A stretch of 64,000 bases of DNA from Chitinophagaceae bacterium (GCA_019638615.1 JAHBTL010000034.1:17417-81416); one strand, 5' to 3'. Positions 45,153-54,343 are shown, numbered from the stretch's first letter. Notes: generated by a model not told the origin, from the sequence alone. Translations and numbers: made by a program.

Positions 45153-45908
45153 TTATTTTCTGCTGTTCAATTTAGCCAGTAATCGCAATATTTCAAGATA
45201 CAGCCAAACAATGGTAACCAGCAAACCGAAAGCGCCATACCATTCCATATATTTGGGCGCGCCGGCATCGGAACCTTTTTCTATCATGTCAAAGTCAAGG
45301 ATCAGGTTCAACGCAGCAATGCCTACCACAATCAGCGAAAAAATGATACCGAAAGTAGATCCCTGGTGTACAAAAGGAATATTGATATTAAAAAAGCGCA
45401 ATACGATGGTGATCAGGTAAAAGATCGCAATGCCCGCAGTAGCCGTAATAATTACCGATTTAAAGGTTTCCGTAGCGCGTATAATGCGCATATTGTATAA
45501 TATGAACATAGCAATAGCTACACCAAAAGTCAACCCTACTGCCTGTATTATAATGAAAGGGGCCTTTTCGGCAAAAGCGAAATTGTAATAAGCAGAAATA
45601 GCGCCAACAAACAATCCTTCCAGCAAAGCATATGCAGGAGACAGATACCCTGCCCATGTTTTTTTGAATATGATCACCATGGCTACGATCAGCCCGCCAA
45701 TAGCGCCGGTCCACATATAAGGAGATACATCCACACCCTTATAAAAACTATACCACGAAAAGAAAGCCGAGGCCATTACCATCAGGAACAGGAAGCCGAA
45801 TTTATTCAGCGTTCCCCTTACGGTCATTACATGCTCACGGTCAGCCGTTACGGTAGATTGAAACATTTTTTCTGTAAGGGTAGGATTTCCGGATTTAAAT
45901 AATTCCAT
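45153..45908 (-). CDS. Bax inhibitor-1/YccA family membrane protein
   Basis: 251 residues with about seven membrane helices after a soluble N-terminus (ELFKSGNPTLTEKMF). GTLNKFGFLFLMVMASAFFSWY, SPAYALLEGLFVGAISAYYNF and DFDMIEKGSDAGAPKYMEWYGAFGLL are typical of the Bacteroidota BI-1/YccA proteins; DFDMIE and the later acidic residues form the proposed pH-sensing pair of the fold. Family members leak calcium or modulate membrane protease activity. Divergent from korA across a 251 bp spacer. Confidence 0.92.
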   Translation of the reverse strand: MELFKSGNPTLTEKMFQSTVTADREHVMTVRGTLNKFGFLFLMVMASAFFSWYSFYKGVDVSPYMWTGAIGGLIVAMVIIFKKTWAGYLSPAYALLEGLFVGAISAYYNFAFAEKAPFIIIQAVGLTFGVAIAMFILYNMRIIRATETFKSVIITATAGIAIFYLITIVLRFFNINIPFVHQGSTFGIIFSLIVVGIAALNLILDFDMIEKGSDAGAPKYMEWYGAFGLLVTIVWLYLEILRLLAKLNSRK

Positions 45909-46131
45909 AGTTGATATTTTTAAGGCTTAAAGGTAGCTAATTTTTACCGGCAGAATAGCGTGAGCAACGTTAATTTTCATTCGTATATTTTTAGTTTTTA
46001 TATTGTTGCCGGATGTAACTCCGCATATACATTCCCTTGTGTGAGAAAAATTTATCATGCTCCGTTTCATGTGATAACCCGCCATCAGAACATCCTGGCA
46101 TTCAATTTTCAATTGTACGGGGATGTTGTCC

Positions 46132-46139
46132 TACATTTG
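46132..46139 (+). promoter_or_regulatory. -7 promoter element (TACATTTG) of korA
   Basis: TACATTTG matches TAnnTTTG and has TTG 16 bp upstream (46113-46115). It lies 20 bp before ATG 46160 and so argues against any start further upstream. Confidence 0.55.
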
Positions 46140-46159
46140 CCGTTTTAATAGCAACAACG

Positions 46160-48004
46160 ATGGCTGCCCGTACAGAAGTTTTACAGGAAGTAGTGATTAA
46201 ATTCGCAGGCGACAGCGGGGATGGCATGCAGCTTACAGGCAGCCAGTTTACCAACAATACCGCGCTGCTTGGCAACGACCTGGCCACTTTCCCCGATTTT
46301 CCCGCTGAAATCCGCGCACCCCATGGCACTTTGCCGGGAGTAAGTGGTTACCAGTTGCGTTTTTCAAGCAATATGATATATACCCCCGGAGATGAGTGGG
46401 ATGTACTGGTAGCCATGAACGCCGCAGCCCTTAAAGCGAACCTCAAAAACCTGAAAAAGGGAGGAAAGATCATTGTAAATACAGACGGGTTCGATACCAA
46501 AAACCTCCGGCTGGCAAACTACCCCGAGGGCGTTAATCCACTGGAAGACAACAGCCTGGATAGTTACGAAGTGATTAAAATAGACGTGACCAGGATGACG
46601 CGTGAAGCATTGAAAGACATTTCAATGGGCACCAAGGAAAAAGACAGGGCGAAAAACATGTTCGTACTGGGCTTTTTATACTGGATGTACAACCGGGATA
46701 TATCCGGCACGATCGGTTTTTTAAAGGAAAAGTTTGGAAAGAACCCCGAGATACTCGAAAGCAATATACGCGCATTGCAGGCAGGGTTCAATTATGGAGA
46801 TACCCTTGAGATTTCAGGGGTTACCTACACCGTTGCCAAAGCCCGGATGGAAAGCGGCATCTACCGTTCCATTATGGGTAACCAGGCGCTTTCTTACGGA
46901 CTGATTGCATTCTCTCAAAAAAGCGGCTTACCTCTTTTTCTGGGATCTTACCCTATTACGCCGGCTTCCGACATTTTGCACGAACTAAGCAGGCATAAAG
47001 CCTTCGGAGTACGCACTTTCCAGGCAGAGGATGAAATTGCGGCCGTTACATCTGCCATCGGCGCTTCTTATGGCGGCAGCCTGGGAGTAACCACAACTTC
47101 CGGCCCCGGTATGGCTTTAAAAACCGAAGCGATGGGTTTGGCCGTAATGCTCGAGATCCCGTTGATCATTATAGATGTTCAAAGGGGAGGGCCGTCTACC
47201 GGTTTGCCCACAAAAACCGAACAGAGCGACCTGCTGCAGGCCTACTACGGAAGAAACGGCGAATGCCCCATGCCGGTCATTGCGGCCTGTACTCCCAGCG
47301 ATTGTTTCAGCGCAGTGTATGAAGCCTGCCGCATTTCGGTAGAACACATGACACCGGTCATTTTTCTCAGCGACGGGTACATTGCCAATGGCGCCGAACC
47401 CTGGAAATTCCCCCAAAGCAAAGACCTCCCGATGGTAAAGGCGGAGTTCAAAAAGGACCTGGGCCATGGTGAAGAAAAATTTCAACCTTACCTGCGCGAC
47501 GAGCGGCTGGTACGTCCCTGGGCTATACCGGGTACGCCCGGACTGGAGCACCGCATAGGGGGCATTGAAAAGCAAAACATCACCGGGAACGTGAGCTACG
47601 ACCCTGAAAACCACCAGCTAATGGTAAAGTTGCGCGAGGAAAAAGTAGAAAAGATAGCCGACCATATACCGGAGCAGCATCTTGACAGCGGCCCGGAAAA
47701 GGGAAAGTTACTGGTATTGGGTTGGGGCTCTACCTATGGGGTTATTAAAAGTGCCGTGGCTGAACTTCAATCACAGGGACATGCAGTTTCTCATGCACAC
47801 CTTCGTTATGTGCGTCCTTTTCCGCGTAATTTGGGCGATATCATTAAAAACTTTGAACAGGTATTCATACCGGAGATCAACAACGGGCAGTTAATCAAAA
47901 TTATCCGCGATAAATTTCTGGTAGACGCCAAAGGCTATAACAAAATCATGGGTGTGCCCATTACCAAAAGCGAGCTGGCAGAAGAGATCAGAAAAATGAT
48001 CTGA
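46160..48004 (+). CDS. korA: 2-oxoglutarate (2-oxoacid):ferredoxin oxidoreductase, fused gamma-alpha subunit
   Basis: 614 residues from ATG 46160. The frame is open further upstream, but the -7 box and the conserved start VVIKFAGDSGDGMQLTGSQF place the start here. The gamma domain (1-190) is followed by the alpha domain with FLGSYPITPASDILHEL, FQAEDEIAAVTSAIGASYGG and DVQRGGPSTGLPTKTEQSDL, the last forming the substrate and TPP-side loop. It oxidises 2-oxoglutarate to succinyl-CoA with ferredoxin, together with a KorB beta subunit that binds TPP and an Fe-S cluster. KorB usually follows directly but is not here; the next gene is unrelated. Confidence 0.93.
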   Translation: MAARTEVLQEVVIKFAGDSGDGMQLTGSQFTNNTALLGNDLATFPDFPAEIRAPHGTLPGVSGYQLRFSSNMIYTPGDEWDVLVAMNAAALKANLKNLKKGGKIIVNTDGFDTKNLRLANYPEGVNPLEDNSLDSYEVIKIDVTRMTREALKDISMGTKEKDRAKNMFVLGFLYWMYNRDISGTIGFLKEKFGKNPEILESNIRALQAGFNYGDTLEISGVTYTVAKARMESGIYRSIMGNQALSYGLIAFSQKSGLPLFLGSYPITPASDILHELSRHKAFGVRTFQAEDEIAAVTSAIGASYGGSLGVTTTSGPGMALKTEAMGLAVMLEIPLIIIDVQRGGPSTGLPTKTEQSDLLQAYYGRNGECPMPVIAACTPSDCFSAVYEACRISVEHMTPVIFLSDGYIANGAEPWKFPQSKDLPMVKAEFKKDLGHGEEKFQPYLRDERLVRPWAIPGTPGLEHRIGGIEKQNITGNVSYDPENHQLMVKLREEKVEKIADHIPEQHLDSGPEKGKLLVLGWGSTYGVIKSAVAELQSQGHAVSHAHLRYVRPFPRNLGDIIKNFEQVFIPEINNGQLIKIIRDKFLVDAKGYNKIMGVPITKSELAEEIRKMI

Positions 48005-48091
48005 CAGGAACGCTTGTCTATTGCGTTTTATTTAACAGGTACCACTGCAATAATGTGTATGGAAAACGTTTTTCATGGCATCTAAACCGCC

Positions 48092-48733
48092 ATGAGAAAG
48101 TTTGTATTCACCTTTGTACTGCTGACGGCATTCCTGCTTATTACAGGCGCAACCTGGTATTTTTCAAGATTTCATTCGTCCGGCACAAATGCCGGCAAAG
48201 TCACTGTCTCCGCCGCAGACAGCACTGCCATAAAAAAATTAACAGGGTTCAGCTCTTCCCTTTCTGCCTTTGCAGCAACAAAAAAATACAATACACGAAC
48301 GGGGTTTTTAATTGATATGAGCCTGTCCTCCGGAGAAAACCGCTTTTTTATTATGGATCTTGAAAAAGATTCGGTAGTGAATGCCGGGCTGGTAACGCAT
48401 GGCAGGTGTAATGAAAACTGGCTGAACGGACGCAAATACAGCAACGAAACGGGCAGCGGCTGTACCTCGCTCGGCAGGTACAGGATTGGCGCTTCTTACC
48501 AGGGGCGTTTCGGGCTGGCATATAAGCTGCACGGACTTGATTCTACCAACAGCAATGCATTCAGGCGCTACGTTGTATTGCATTCGCATGATTGTGTCCC
48601 CGACAATGAAACACATCCTTTACTGATTTGTCAGAGCGACGGATGCCCAACCGTTTCTCCCTCATTTCTGAAAAAGCTGCAGCAAATAATCAACGCTTCT
48701 GAAAAACCTGTTGTATTGTGGATACATGAGTAG
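48092..48733 (+). CDS. YkuD_2-family murein L,D-transpeptidase-like protein
   Basis: 213 residues. N-terminal signal sequence (KFVFTFVLLTAFLLITGATW). The catalytic domain shows RTGFLIDMSLSSGENRFF, NETGSGCTSLGRY, VLHSHDCVPD and QSDGCPTVSP; the last, with Cys in SDGCPTVS, is the active-site segment of the YkuD_2 group (murein L,D-transpeptidase catalytic domain family). It would act in the periplasm on peptidoglycan peptides. It lies 87 bp after korA and is probably a separate function. Confidence 0.87.
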   Translation: MRKFVFTFVLLTAFLLITGATWYFSRFHSSGTNAGKVTVSAADSTAIKKLTGFSSSLSAFAATKKYNTRTGFLIDMSLSSGENRFFIMDLEKDSVVNAGLVTHGRCNENWLNGRKYSNETGSGCTSLGRYRIGASYQGRFGLAYKLHGLDSTNSNAFRRYVVLHSHDCVPDNETHPLLICQSDGCPTVSPSFLKKLQQIINASEKPVVLWIHE

Positions 48734-48734
48734 A

Positions 48735-48850
48735 AAGGTTGAAGGTGTATGGTTTAAGGTTGGGGGGTTGGGGTATACGGGTAATGGATGGTGGACAATT
48801 GACAAAGGACAGTTGAAACAGTTGCAAGTTCCAGGTTCCAGGTTGCAAAT
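48735..48850. repeat. word-like intergenic repeats
   Basis: Runs such as AAGGTTGAAGGTGTATGG, GACAATTGACAAAGGACAG and GTTGCAAGTTCCAGGTTCC directly after the YkuD_2 stop. They resemble the spacer words at 40274, 43897 and 49292 and fill the space before repeat copy 2. Confidence 0.55.
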
Positions 48851-48899
48851 AATAAGATGATGCACACACAGGTTTTCAACCATAAACTATAAACTCCAA

Positions 48900-49250
48900 A
48901 CCAGTATTGTCCGGTAAAATATGAAGGGATGTCGGCCTCGGAAAAATGGCGTTAAGAAAATTGGCTTGGACGGCGCCTAAAGAAAAACACCATATGCCAC
49001 AGTTAGGAAGTGCAATTAGCTCAGAAGTCGCACCACTACCGGGTTTGATCTACTGCTGGAACTTGTTTTTCTTAGCCGGGAAAGACAATTTTTAGCCATT
49101 TTTCCACAGCATTGATTTTTTGCTCCACTTTTTTATCAAGAAAAAAGTGGAATACCCAATGGTAAGTGGGTCATGCTGTAAACTTTAATGAAATTCAGTA
49201 CCGCACTGACTTTGGTCGTTTCGGCTAACATTTTAACCGGACAACAATAA
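48900..49250. mobile_element. copy 2 of the ~350 bp dispersed repeat (MITE-like)
   Basis: Same orientation and order as copy 1 at 44708-45059. The terminal inverted repeats are clearer here: TTGTCCGGTAAAAT at the left and ATTTTAACCGGACAA at the right, which differ by one base gap. The internal hairpin TCCACTTTTTT-ATCAAG-AAAAAAGTGGA lies at 49124-49151. No target duplication can be seen with confidence. The element accounts for most of the 628 bp between the YkuD_2 gene and recX. Confidence 0.65.
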
Positions 49251-49291
49251 AGACTACAAACTTCAAACTATAATAAACCACTAACCCTGCG

Positions 49292-49370
49292 CCATGCAAC
49301 TTGCAACGTGCAACCTGTGTCAGTTATCGGGTTTTGTTGCCCCACACCCTTCACCTTCACCTTATACCTT
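49292..49370. repeat. word-like intergenic repeats (TGCAAC and CACCTT types)
   Basis: CATGCAACTTGCAACGTGCA followed by CACCCTTCACCTTCACCTT next to the recX stop; the last bases overlap the recX 3' end. Confidence 0.5.
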
Positions 49371-49841
49371 GTTCAGCCTCTCTATCTGTTCCCTTATCAA
49401 ATCGTATTCAAACCCTTTCTGGAGCAGGTAATCCTGCAATTTCCTCTTCTTTATAAAGCTGTTTTTTTCTCTTTTCAGGGTTTGCCATTTTGCGGCGGCC
49501 TGTTTAGCCAGTGTTTGCAGGTAGTCCGCTTCCGGAATCTGCCTGAGCGCTTTCCTGATACAGTAAGCGCTTACCTGCTTTTCTTTTAACGCCTGCTCTA
49601 TTTTTTTCTTTCCCCAGTGTTTCATCCTGAATTTGCCGCCGGCAAACTGGATGGCAAACCGCTCTTCATTCAGGTAACCCTCCTCTATTAACTGCACTAT
49701 CACCATTTCAACGCCCGGCTTGCGCTGGCCCAGTGAGTACAGCTTTTCTTTCACCTCCAGGTGACTTCTTTCCTGGTAAGCGCAATACTGCTTTAATTTT
49801 TGTAACACCTGCTCTTTAGTTATATACCTGTTTTGCATCAT
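49362..49841 (-). CDS. recX: RecX family regulatory protein
   Basis: 159 residues, three-helix repeat protein. KLKQYCAYQERSHLEVKEKL, VIVQLIEEGYLNEERFAIQF and FRMKHWGKKKIEQALKEK are the family landmarks (the EGYLNDxRFA motif). RecX binds RecA filaments and restrains RecA activity. recA is not adjacent. Divergent from dnaN. Length typical of Bacteroidota RecX. Confidence 0.9.
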   Translation of the reverse strand: MMQNRYITKEQVLQKLKQYCAYQERSHLEVKEKLYSLGQRKPGVEMVIVQLIEEGYLNEERFAIQFAGGKFRMKHWGKKKIEQALKEKQVSAYCIRKALRQIPEADYLQTLAKQAAAKWQTLKREKNSFIKKRKLQDYLLQKGFEYDLIREQIERLNKV

Positions 49842-49929
49842 AAACCACGCGATATACGCTGTTTGGAAAGGTAGTGGATTAGTGGTTGATATCGTTTAAA
49901 AAAATAAGGGTAGATTTATGCCCTTATTC

Positions 49930-49937
49930 TATATTTG
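49930..49937 (+). promoter_or_regulatory. -7 promoter element (TATATTTG) of dnaN
   Basis: An exact TAnnTTTG box 27 bp before ATG 49965. It overlaps any start further upstream and supports the chosen start. Confidence 0.55.
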
Positions 49938-49964
49938 CCCAAATTCAAAACATTTACCGGTATT

Positions 49965-51080
49965 ATGAAATTTATCGTTTCATCTTCAGCATTACTAAAA
50001 CAGTTGCAGCATATCAGCGGAGTAATCAGTGCGAACACAGTATTGCCTATTCTTGAAGATTTCTTATTTGAAATTGAAAAAAACAAACTGACTGTGGTGG
50101 CCACCGACCTGGAAACGGTAATGAAGATACACCTGGAAATTGAAGCCCGTGACAGTGGCAGGATCTGTATCCCGGCCAAAATTCTGATAGACTCTCTAAA
50201 GAATCTGCCGGATCAGCCTCTTACCTTCACCATCGACAAAAGTTTCAGCGTGGAAATTACCAGTGATAATGGTAAGTATAAGGTAATGGGTGAAAACCCC
50301 GATAATTTTCCAAAAGAGCCGGCGGCTAAAGATGCCAATCGGTTCACCCTCACTTCGTCTACGCTGGTAACCGCTATTAATAAAACATTGTTCGCGGTGA
50401 GCAACGACGATCTGCGCCCTGCAATGACCGGGGTGTTTTTTGAGCTGGATAAAAAATCTATCACTTTTGTAGCTACCGACGCGCACCGCCTGGTACGCTA
50501 CCGTAAAACAGATGTAACCTGCCCCGAAAAGCATTCTTTTATTGTGCCTAAAAAGCCATTGAACCTGCTTAAAACGGCATTGCCCGACAACGACGACGAG
50601 CTTACCATTTCGTATAACGACAATCACCTGTTTATAGATCATGGCAAAACAGAATTGGTTTGCCGGCTGATTGACGCCCGTTTTCCTGATTACAAAGTGG
50701 TGATCCCTGCCGAAAATCCATATAAAATGACAGTAAGCCGGACGGATTTCCAGAATGCGTTGAGGCGTGTAAGCGTTTTCAGCAACAAAAGCACCAACCA
50801 GGTGGCTTTAACCATTACCGGCGCCGAACTACAGTTAGCCGCCCAGGATGTGGATTTCAGCTTTGAAGGGAACGAAAGAATGAACTGCCGCTACGAGGGA
50901 GAAGACATACAAATAGCTTTTAATGCCAAATTCCTGGTAGAGCTGCTGGGCGCCACAACAAGCGCGGAAGTAGTAATGGAGCTCTCTACACCTACCAAAG
51001 CCGGTATTATTGTGCCGGTGGAAAAAGGAGAGAATGAAGAGCTGCTGATGCTGGCCATGCCACTCATGCTGAATCAATAG
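49965..51080 (+). CDS. dnaN: DNA polymerase III sliding clamp (beta subunit)
   Basis: 371 residues from ATG 49965, where the conserved MKFIVSSSALLKQLQHISGV begins. NTVLPILEDFLFEI, FVATDAHRLVRYRK, LIDARFPDYKVVIP and the end LLMLAMPLMLNQ match DnaN. The ring dimer holds polymerase III on DNA; the three clamp domains fit the length. dnaA is not next to it, as is common in this phylum. A DUF2007 gene follows after 7 bp. Confidence 0.97.
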   Translation: MKFIVSSSALLKQLQHISGVISANTVLPILEDFLFEIEKNKLTVVATDLETVMKIHLEIEARDSGRICIPAKILIDSLKNLPDQPLTFTIDKSFSVEITSDNGKYKVMGENPDNFPKEPAAKDANRFTLTSSTLVTAINKTLFAVSNDDLRPAMTGVFFELDKKSITFVATDAHRLVRYRKTDVTCPEKHSFIVPKKPLNLLKTALPDNDDELTISYNDNHLFIDHGKTELVCRLIDARFPDYKVVIPAENPYKMTVSRTDFQNALRRVSVFSNKSTNQVALTITGAELQLAAQDVDFSFEGNERMNCRYEGEDIQIAFNAKFLVELLGATTSAEVVMELSTPTKAGIIVPVEKGENEELLMLAMPLMLNQ

Positions 51081-51087
51081 CAGTGAA

Positions 51088-51504
51088 ATGAACTTTGTTA
51101 CTATTGCCAGTTTTGATAACTATATAGAAGCGAATATCGTACTGGGCAAATTACAGAATGAAGGAATGGAAGCCTTCCTGAGGGATGAATATACGGTAAC
51201 CATCGATCCCATTTTAACCAATGCCATAGGGGGAATTAAGCTCACCGTAATGGAGCAGGATGTGGAGGAAGCGCGCCGGCTGATAGAGGCATTTGCTGCT
51301 GAAAAGCGCGGTTTGCTTGAATGCCCGTTTTGCCACTCGCACAATGTGGAATACATCAGCAACCCCACCCGGTCGGGAAACTGGCTGAGCGCCCTGGTAT
51401 CTTTTTTTGTGAGCAACTATGCGGTAAGCATTGAAAAAAACTACCATTGTTTCAATTGCGGGCGCGATTTTAAAGATTTGAAAACCGAGCCTGAACAAGG
51501 GTAA
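51088..51504 (+). CDS. DUF2007 domain protein with zinc-ribbon end
   Basis: 138 residues. VTIASFDNYIEANIVLGKLQ and LTVMEQDVEEARRLIEAF form the DUF2007 (putative signal-transducing, ACT-like) domain. The second half has CPFCHSHN and CFNCGRDF, two CxxC knuckles of a zinc ribbon, separated by a hydrophobic stretch (LSALVSFFVSNY). Downstream of dnaN by 7 bp, so probably cotranscribed. Function unknown. Confidence 0.85.
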   Translation: MNFVTIASFDNYIEANIVLGKLQNEGMEAFLRDEYTVTIDPILTNAIGGIKLTVMEQDVEEARRLIEAFAAEKRGLLECPFCHSHNVEYISNPTRSGNWLSALVSFFVSNYAVSIEKNYHCFNCGRDFKDLKTEPEQG

Positions 51505-51563
51505 GAATAACTTACCCTCCGGAAAAAAAATCTTTGTACCTTTTACATGCAAACCGTTTCCAA

Positions 51564-52382
51564 ATGGACTCATTCATTCAATATTGGGAGCATATTTCCA
51601 GCGCTCACCGGGTACTGATCCTGATGGGTGGAATGATCTTTTTCTGGCTGCTGGAAGGGTATTACCCGCTTTTCCGGTTTACGTTCCAACGCTATAAGCA
51701 TGCCGGCGTTAACCTGGTGTTCCTCACATGTACATTAATCCTTAATGTTATTTTCGGATATACCACTATTAAAATTTGTGCCTGGGTAGAAGAGAATCAC
51801 TTCGGGCTGCTTTATCTTTTTGATATGCCTGTTTGGCTAAAAATTATTGTAATACTCCTTCTGCTGGATTTCTTTGGGCAATATGCTCCACATTACCTGA
51901 TGCATAAGGTAAAATGGATGTGGAAGTTTCATATGATCCACCACAGCGATACCAAGGTGGATGTTACTACCGGAACGCGTCATCACCCCGGCGAATGGCT
52001 TTTCCGGGAAGCCTCTACCATTATCGGGGTATTGGTACTGGGCATCCCCATCGCCTACTATTTCCTGTACCGCAGCGTATCGGGCCTGTTCACACATTTC
52101 AATCATGCCAATATTAGGATGCCCCCGTGGCTCGATAAACCGATAAGCTGGATCTTCATATCGCCCAATATGCACAAAGTGCATCATCATTTCGAACGTC
52201 CTTTAACCGATACAAATTTTGCTAATATATTTTCGCTATGGGACAGGCTGTTCGGCACTTACGCTTATGAAGATCCACGAAAATTAAAATACGGACTGGA
52301 TGTGCTGGATGGTAAAAATGACGAAGACCTTGCCTATCAGTTTAAGCTGCCTTTTGACAAAACGATAAAGACAGATTATTGA
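51564..52382 (+). CDS. sterol desaturase / fatty acid hydroxylase family membrane protein
   Basis: 272 residues from ATG 51564; a TTG 30 bp earlier would add ten residues with no family support. Four or five membrane helices and the di-iron histidine motifs: HYLMHK, HMIHHS, HFNHAN and HKVHHHF. The order and spacing fit the fatty acid hydroxylase superfamily, which hydroxylates lipids using di-iron and oxygen. Substrate unknown; in Bacteroidota sphingolipid or carotenoid modification is possible. kdsB follows after 30 bp. Confidence 0.9.
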   Translation: MDSFIQYWEHISSAHRVLILMGGMIFFWLLEGYYPLFRFTFQRYKHAGVNLVFLTCTLILNVIFGYTTIKICAWVEENHFGLLYLFDMPVWLKIIVILLLLDFFGQYAPHYLMHKVKWMWKFHMIHHSDTKVDVTTGTRHHPGEWLFREASTIIGVLVLGIPIAYYFLYRSVSGLFTHFNHANIRMPPWLDKPISWIFISPNMHKVHHHFERPLTDTNFANIFSLWDRLFGTYAYEDPRKLKYGLDVLDGKNDEDLAYQFKLPFDKTIKTDY

Positions 52383-52391
52383 TCCCAATCC

Positions 52392-52399
52392 TATCTTTG
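52392..52399 (+). promoter_or_regulatory. -7 promoter element (TATCTTTG) of kdsB
   Basis: Exact TAnnTTTG box 13 bp before the kdsB start; no TTG box at the expected distance. Confidence 0.4.
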
Positions 52400-52412
52400 A
52401 AAAAAAATTGCC

Positions 52413-53129
52413 ATGAATGTAGTTGCCATGATTCCCGCCCGCTATGCCGCTTCGCGTTTTCCGGGCAAGCTGATGAAAACGCTGGGCAATAAAAGTGTCA
52501 TCCTGCATACGCATGATAATACACTGGCTACAGGCTTATTTGATGAAGTATGGGTGGTAACGGACAGTGATGTTATTTACAATGAAATCACATCTCATGG
52601 CGGTAAAGCAAAAATGAGTGTAAAAGAGCATGAAAGCGGGAGCGACCGCATTGCAGAAGCTGTGGAGGACATGGACGTTGATATTATTGTAAATGTACAG
52701 GGCGATACCCCCTTTGTTCAAAAACAGGCCCTTAAACAATTGATAGATCTTTTTAAGGACCCAACCGTGCAGGTAGCTTCCATGATGCGGCCTCTGAAAG
52801 AAAAGGAGCTGATAGAAAACCCGAACCTTGTAAAGGTAGTGGTCGATAAAAACATGAATTCCCTGCTTTTCAGCCGGAGCGTTATTCCTTATCCGCGCAA
52901 TACGCAAATCCATATCGTTCATCACGAGCATATAGGCATTTATGCTTTTACAAAAAATGCGTTGCTCAATTTTACCAAATGGCCGCTAACGCCGTTGGAA
53001 GATGCGGAAAAAATTGAATGCCTTCGTTTCCTGGAGCACGGCATACCCCTGCGTATGACGGAGGTGAATTACCAGGGAGTAGGCATTGATACGCCGGAAG
53101 ATTTAAAAAGGGCAGTTGAATTATTATAG
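52413..53129 (+). CDS. kdsB: 3-deoxy-manno-octulosonate cytidylyltransferase (CMP-KDO synthetase)
   Basis: 238 residues. MIPARYAASRFPGKLMKTLG is the nucleotide-binding start, and HESGSDRIAEAV, NVQGDTPFV, HHEHIGIYAFTKNAL and GVGIDTPEDLKRA complete the family pattern. It activates KDO with CTP for lipid A core assembly, so the cell makes KDO-containing lipopolysaccharide. Its last 6 bp overlap the convergent transferase gene. Confidence 0.97.
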   Translation: MNVVAMIPARYAASRFPGKLMKTLGNKSVILHTHDNTLATGLFDEVWVVTDSDVIYNEITSHGGKAKMSVKEHESGSDRIAEAVEDMDVDIIVNVQGDTPFVQKQALKQLIDLFKDPTVQVASMMRPLKEKELIENPNLVKVVVDKNMNSLLFSRSVIPYPRNTQIHIVHHEHIGIYAFTKNALLNFTKWPLTPLEDAEKIECLRFLEHGIPLRMTEVNYQGVGIDTPEDLKRAVELL

Positions 53130-54230
53130 CGCTTCGGCTTTCGCTATTTTTTCTTTTATTGTCTTTGTAAGAAGGGCGATCCGCTCTTTGTAAGCATCCG
53201 CATTTCCCGCAAGCTTTGTAAAATTGAAAGGAAACAATGCGGCTCCGGACAAACCCGACTTGAGTGAAAACTGCTTTTCAGGTACGGCATACAAAACGCC
53301 CCGGCTATGCAAATAACTAGCAAGATATTCCTGCTCCGGCTGGTCCGGCGTGGGCACCAGGATCGCTTTTTTCCGGAGCCTGATCAGGTCCATAACAGAA
53401 GTATACCCGCTCCTGCAAATAATCCATTCCGATTGCTGAATTATCTTATTGAGGTCTTCGGCAGCTAACATATTTTCTACATGGACATTCGGCCGGTGTG
53501 CCACAGGCGGCTTATCTATTACACCCCTTACAAAAAAGGCAGTGCCATTAAAATCATTTAGCTCATGCAGCAACTTATTTTCCCAAATACTCCGGCTGGG
53601 TTCGGGTCCCGACAGCACGATCGCTATATCATATTTTTTTTCGTGTGGCTCAACAGTAAACCGCGACAAGGGACCTATGTAGCTTGCATTGGGAGGGATT
53701 TTGGGAGGATGTGAAAGCTCGCCGGCTATATTGGTTGCCCCTTCCAGATCGGGAATCCAGCATTCATTGAATTGATGAATGTACCTGTAATTCAGCCATT
53801 GAAGCAGCTGGTCGATCCGGGCATGCATGCCGGAGCGGATCGCTAACTGGTGGGTCATAAAAACCGAGTGTACATTTTCAGCATGCAATCCATAGCGGTT
53901 ATCGCTCAGCACGGCATTGAACCGGTGTGTTGTAAGCGCTTGCTGCAGCCAGCGATGTTCATGCCGTATAGCCGCCCATATTTTGGGTATTTGCCGGGCA
54001 ATGGTAAAGCCCAGGTTGCCGGTTGCCGAATGGTAAAAAATATCATATCCTTTTAGTGAAAAGCCGGGCAACCGGGGAAACTCCTTCAAAAGGATGGAAA
54101 GGCTATGCCCGCTGCCCGCAAGCGAAACCTCCCAGCCCTGTATAATCAGCTCATTTACAATAGGAATGCACCTGGCGGCATGTCCCAAACCCCAGTCGAG
54201 CGGAGCTACTAAAATCGAAGGTTTTTGCAT
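53124..54230 (-). CDS. MurG-like glycosyltransferase, GT28-type C-terminus
   Basis: 368 residues from ATG 54230; the frame extends 63 bp upstream to a TTG with no conserved residues. ILVAPLDWGLGHAARCIPIV at the N-terminus and, in the C-terminal half, IAIVLSGPEPSRS, IICRSGYTSVMDLIRL and ILVPTPDQPEQEYLA, which is the GT28-type donor-binding end. Similar Bacteroidota proteins are annotated as UDP-glucuronosyl or predicted glycosyltransferases; the true substrate is not known. Convergent with kdsB. Confidence 0.8.
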   Translation of the reverse strand: MQKPSILVAPLDWGLGHAARCIPIVNELIIQGWEVSLAGSGHSLSILLKEFPRLPGFSLKGYDIFYHSATGNLGFTIARQIPKIWAAIRHEHRWLQQALTTHRFNAVLSDNRYGLHAENVHSVFMTHQLAIRSGMHARIDQLLQWLNYRYIHQFNECWIPDLEGATNIAGELSHPPKIPPNASYIGPLSRFTVEPHEKKYDIAIVLSGPEPSRSIWENKLLHELNDFNGTAFFVRGVIDKPPVAHRPNVHVENMLAAEDLNKIIQQSEWIICRSGYTSVMDLIRLRKKAILVPTPDQPEQEYLASYLHSRGVLYAVPEKQFSLKSGLSGAALFPFNFTKLAGNADAYKERIALLTKTIKEKIAKAEAL

Positions 54231-54343
54231 ACCATCATTCTTTCGGGAATTTTCTAAGGGTAATATTCTGCAAAAACATTCAATTTCTAACAATAATTTA
54301 GAATTAAATTAGTTTAAATTTACAGCTATTAGATTTACATGAT

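Noticed and set aside
46037-46159. Earlier start for korA
   Set aside because: The extra residues are not conserved and the -7 box TACATTTG at 46132 lies inside them.
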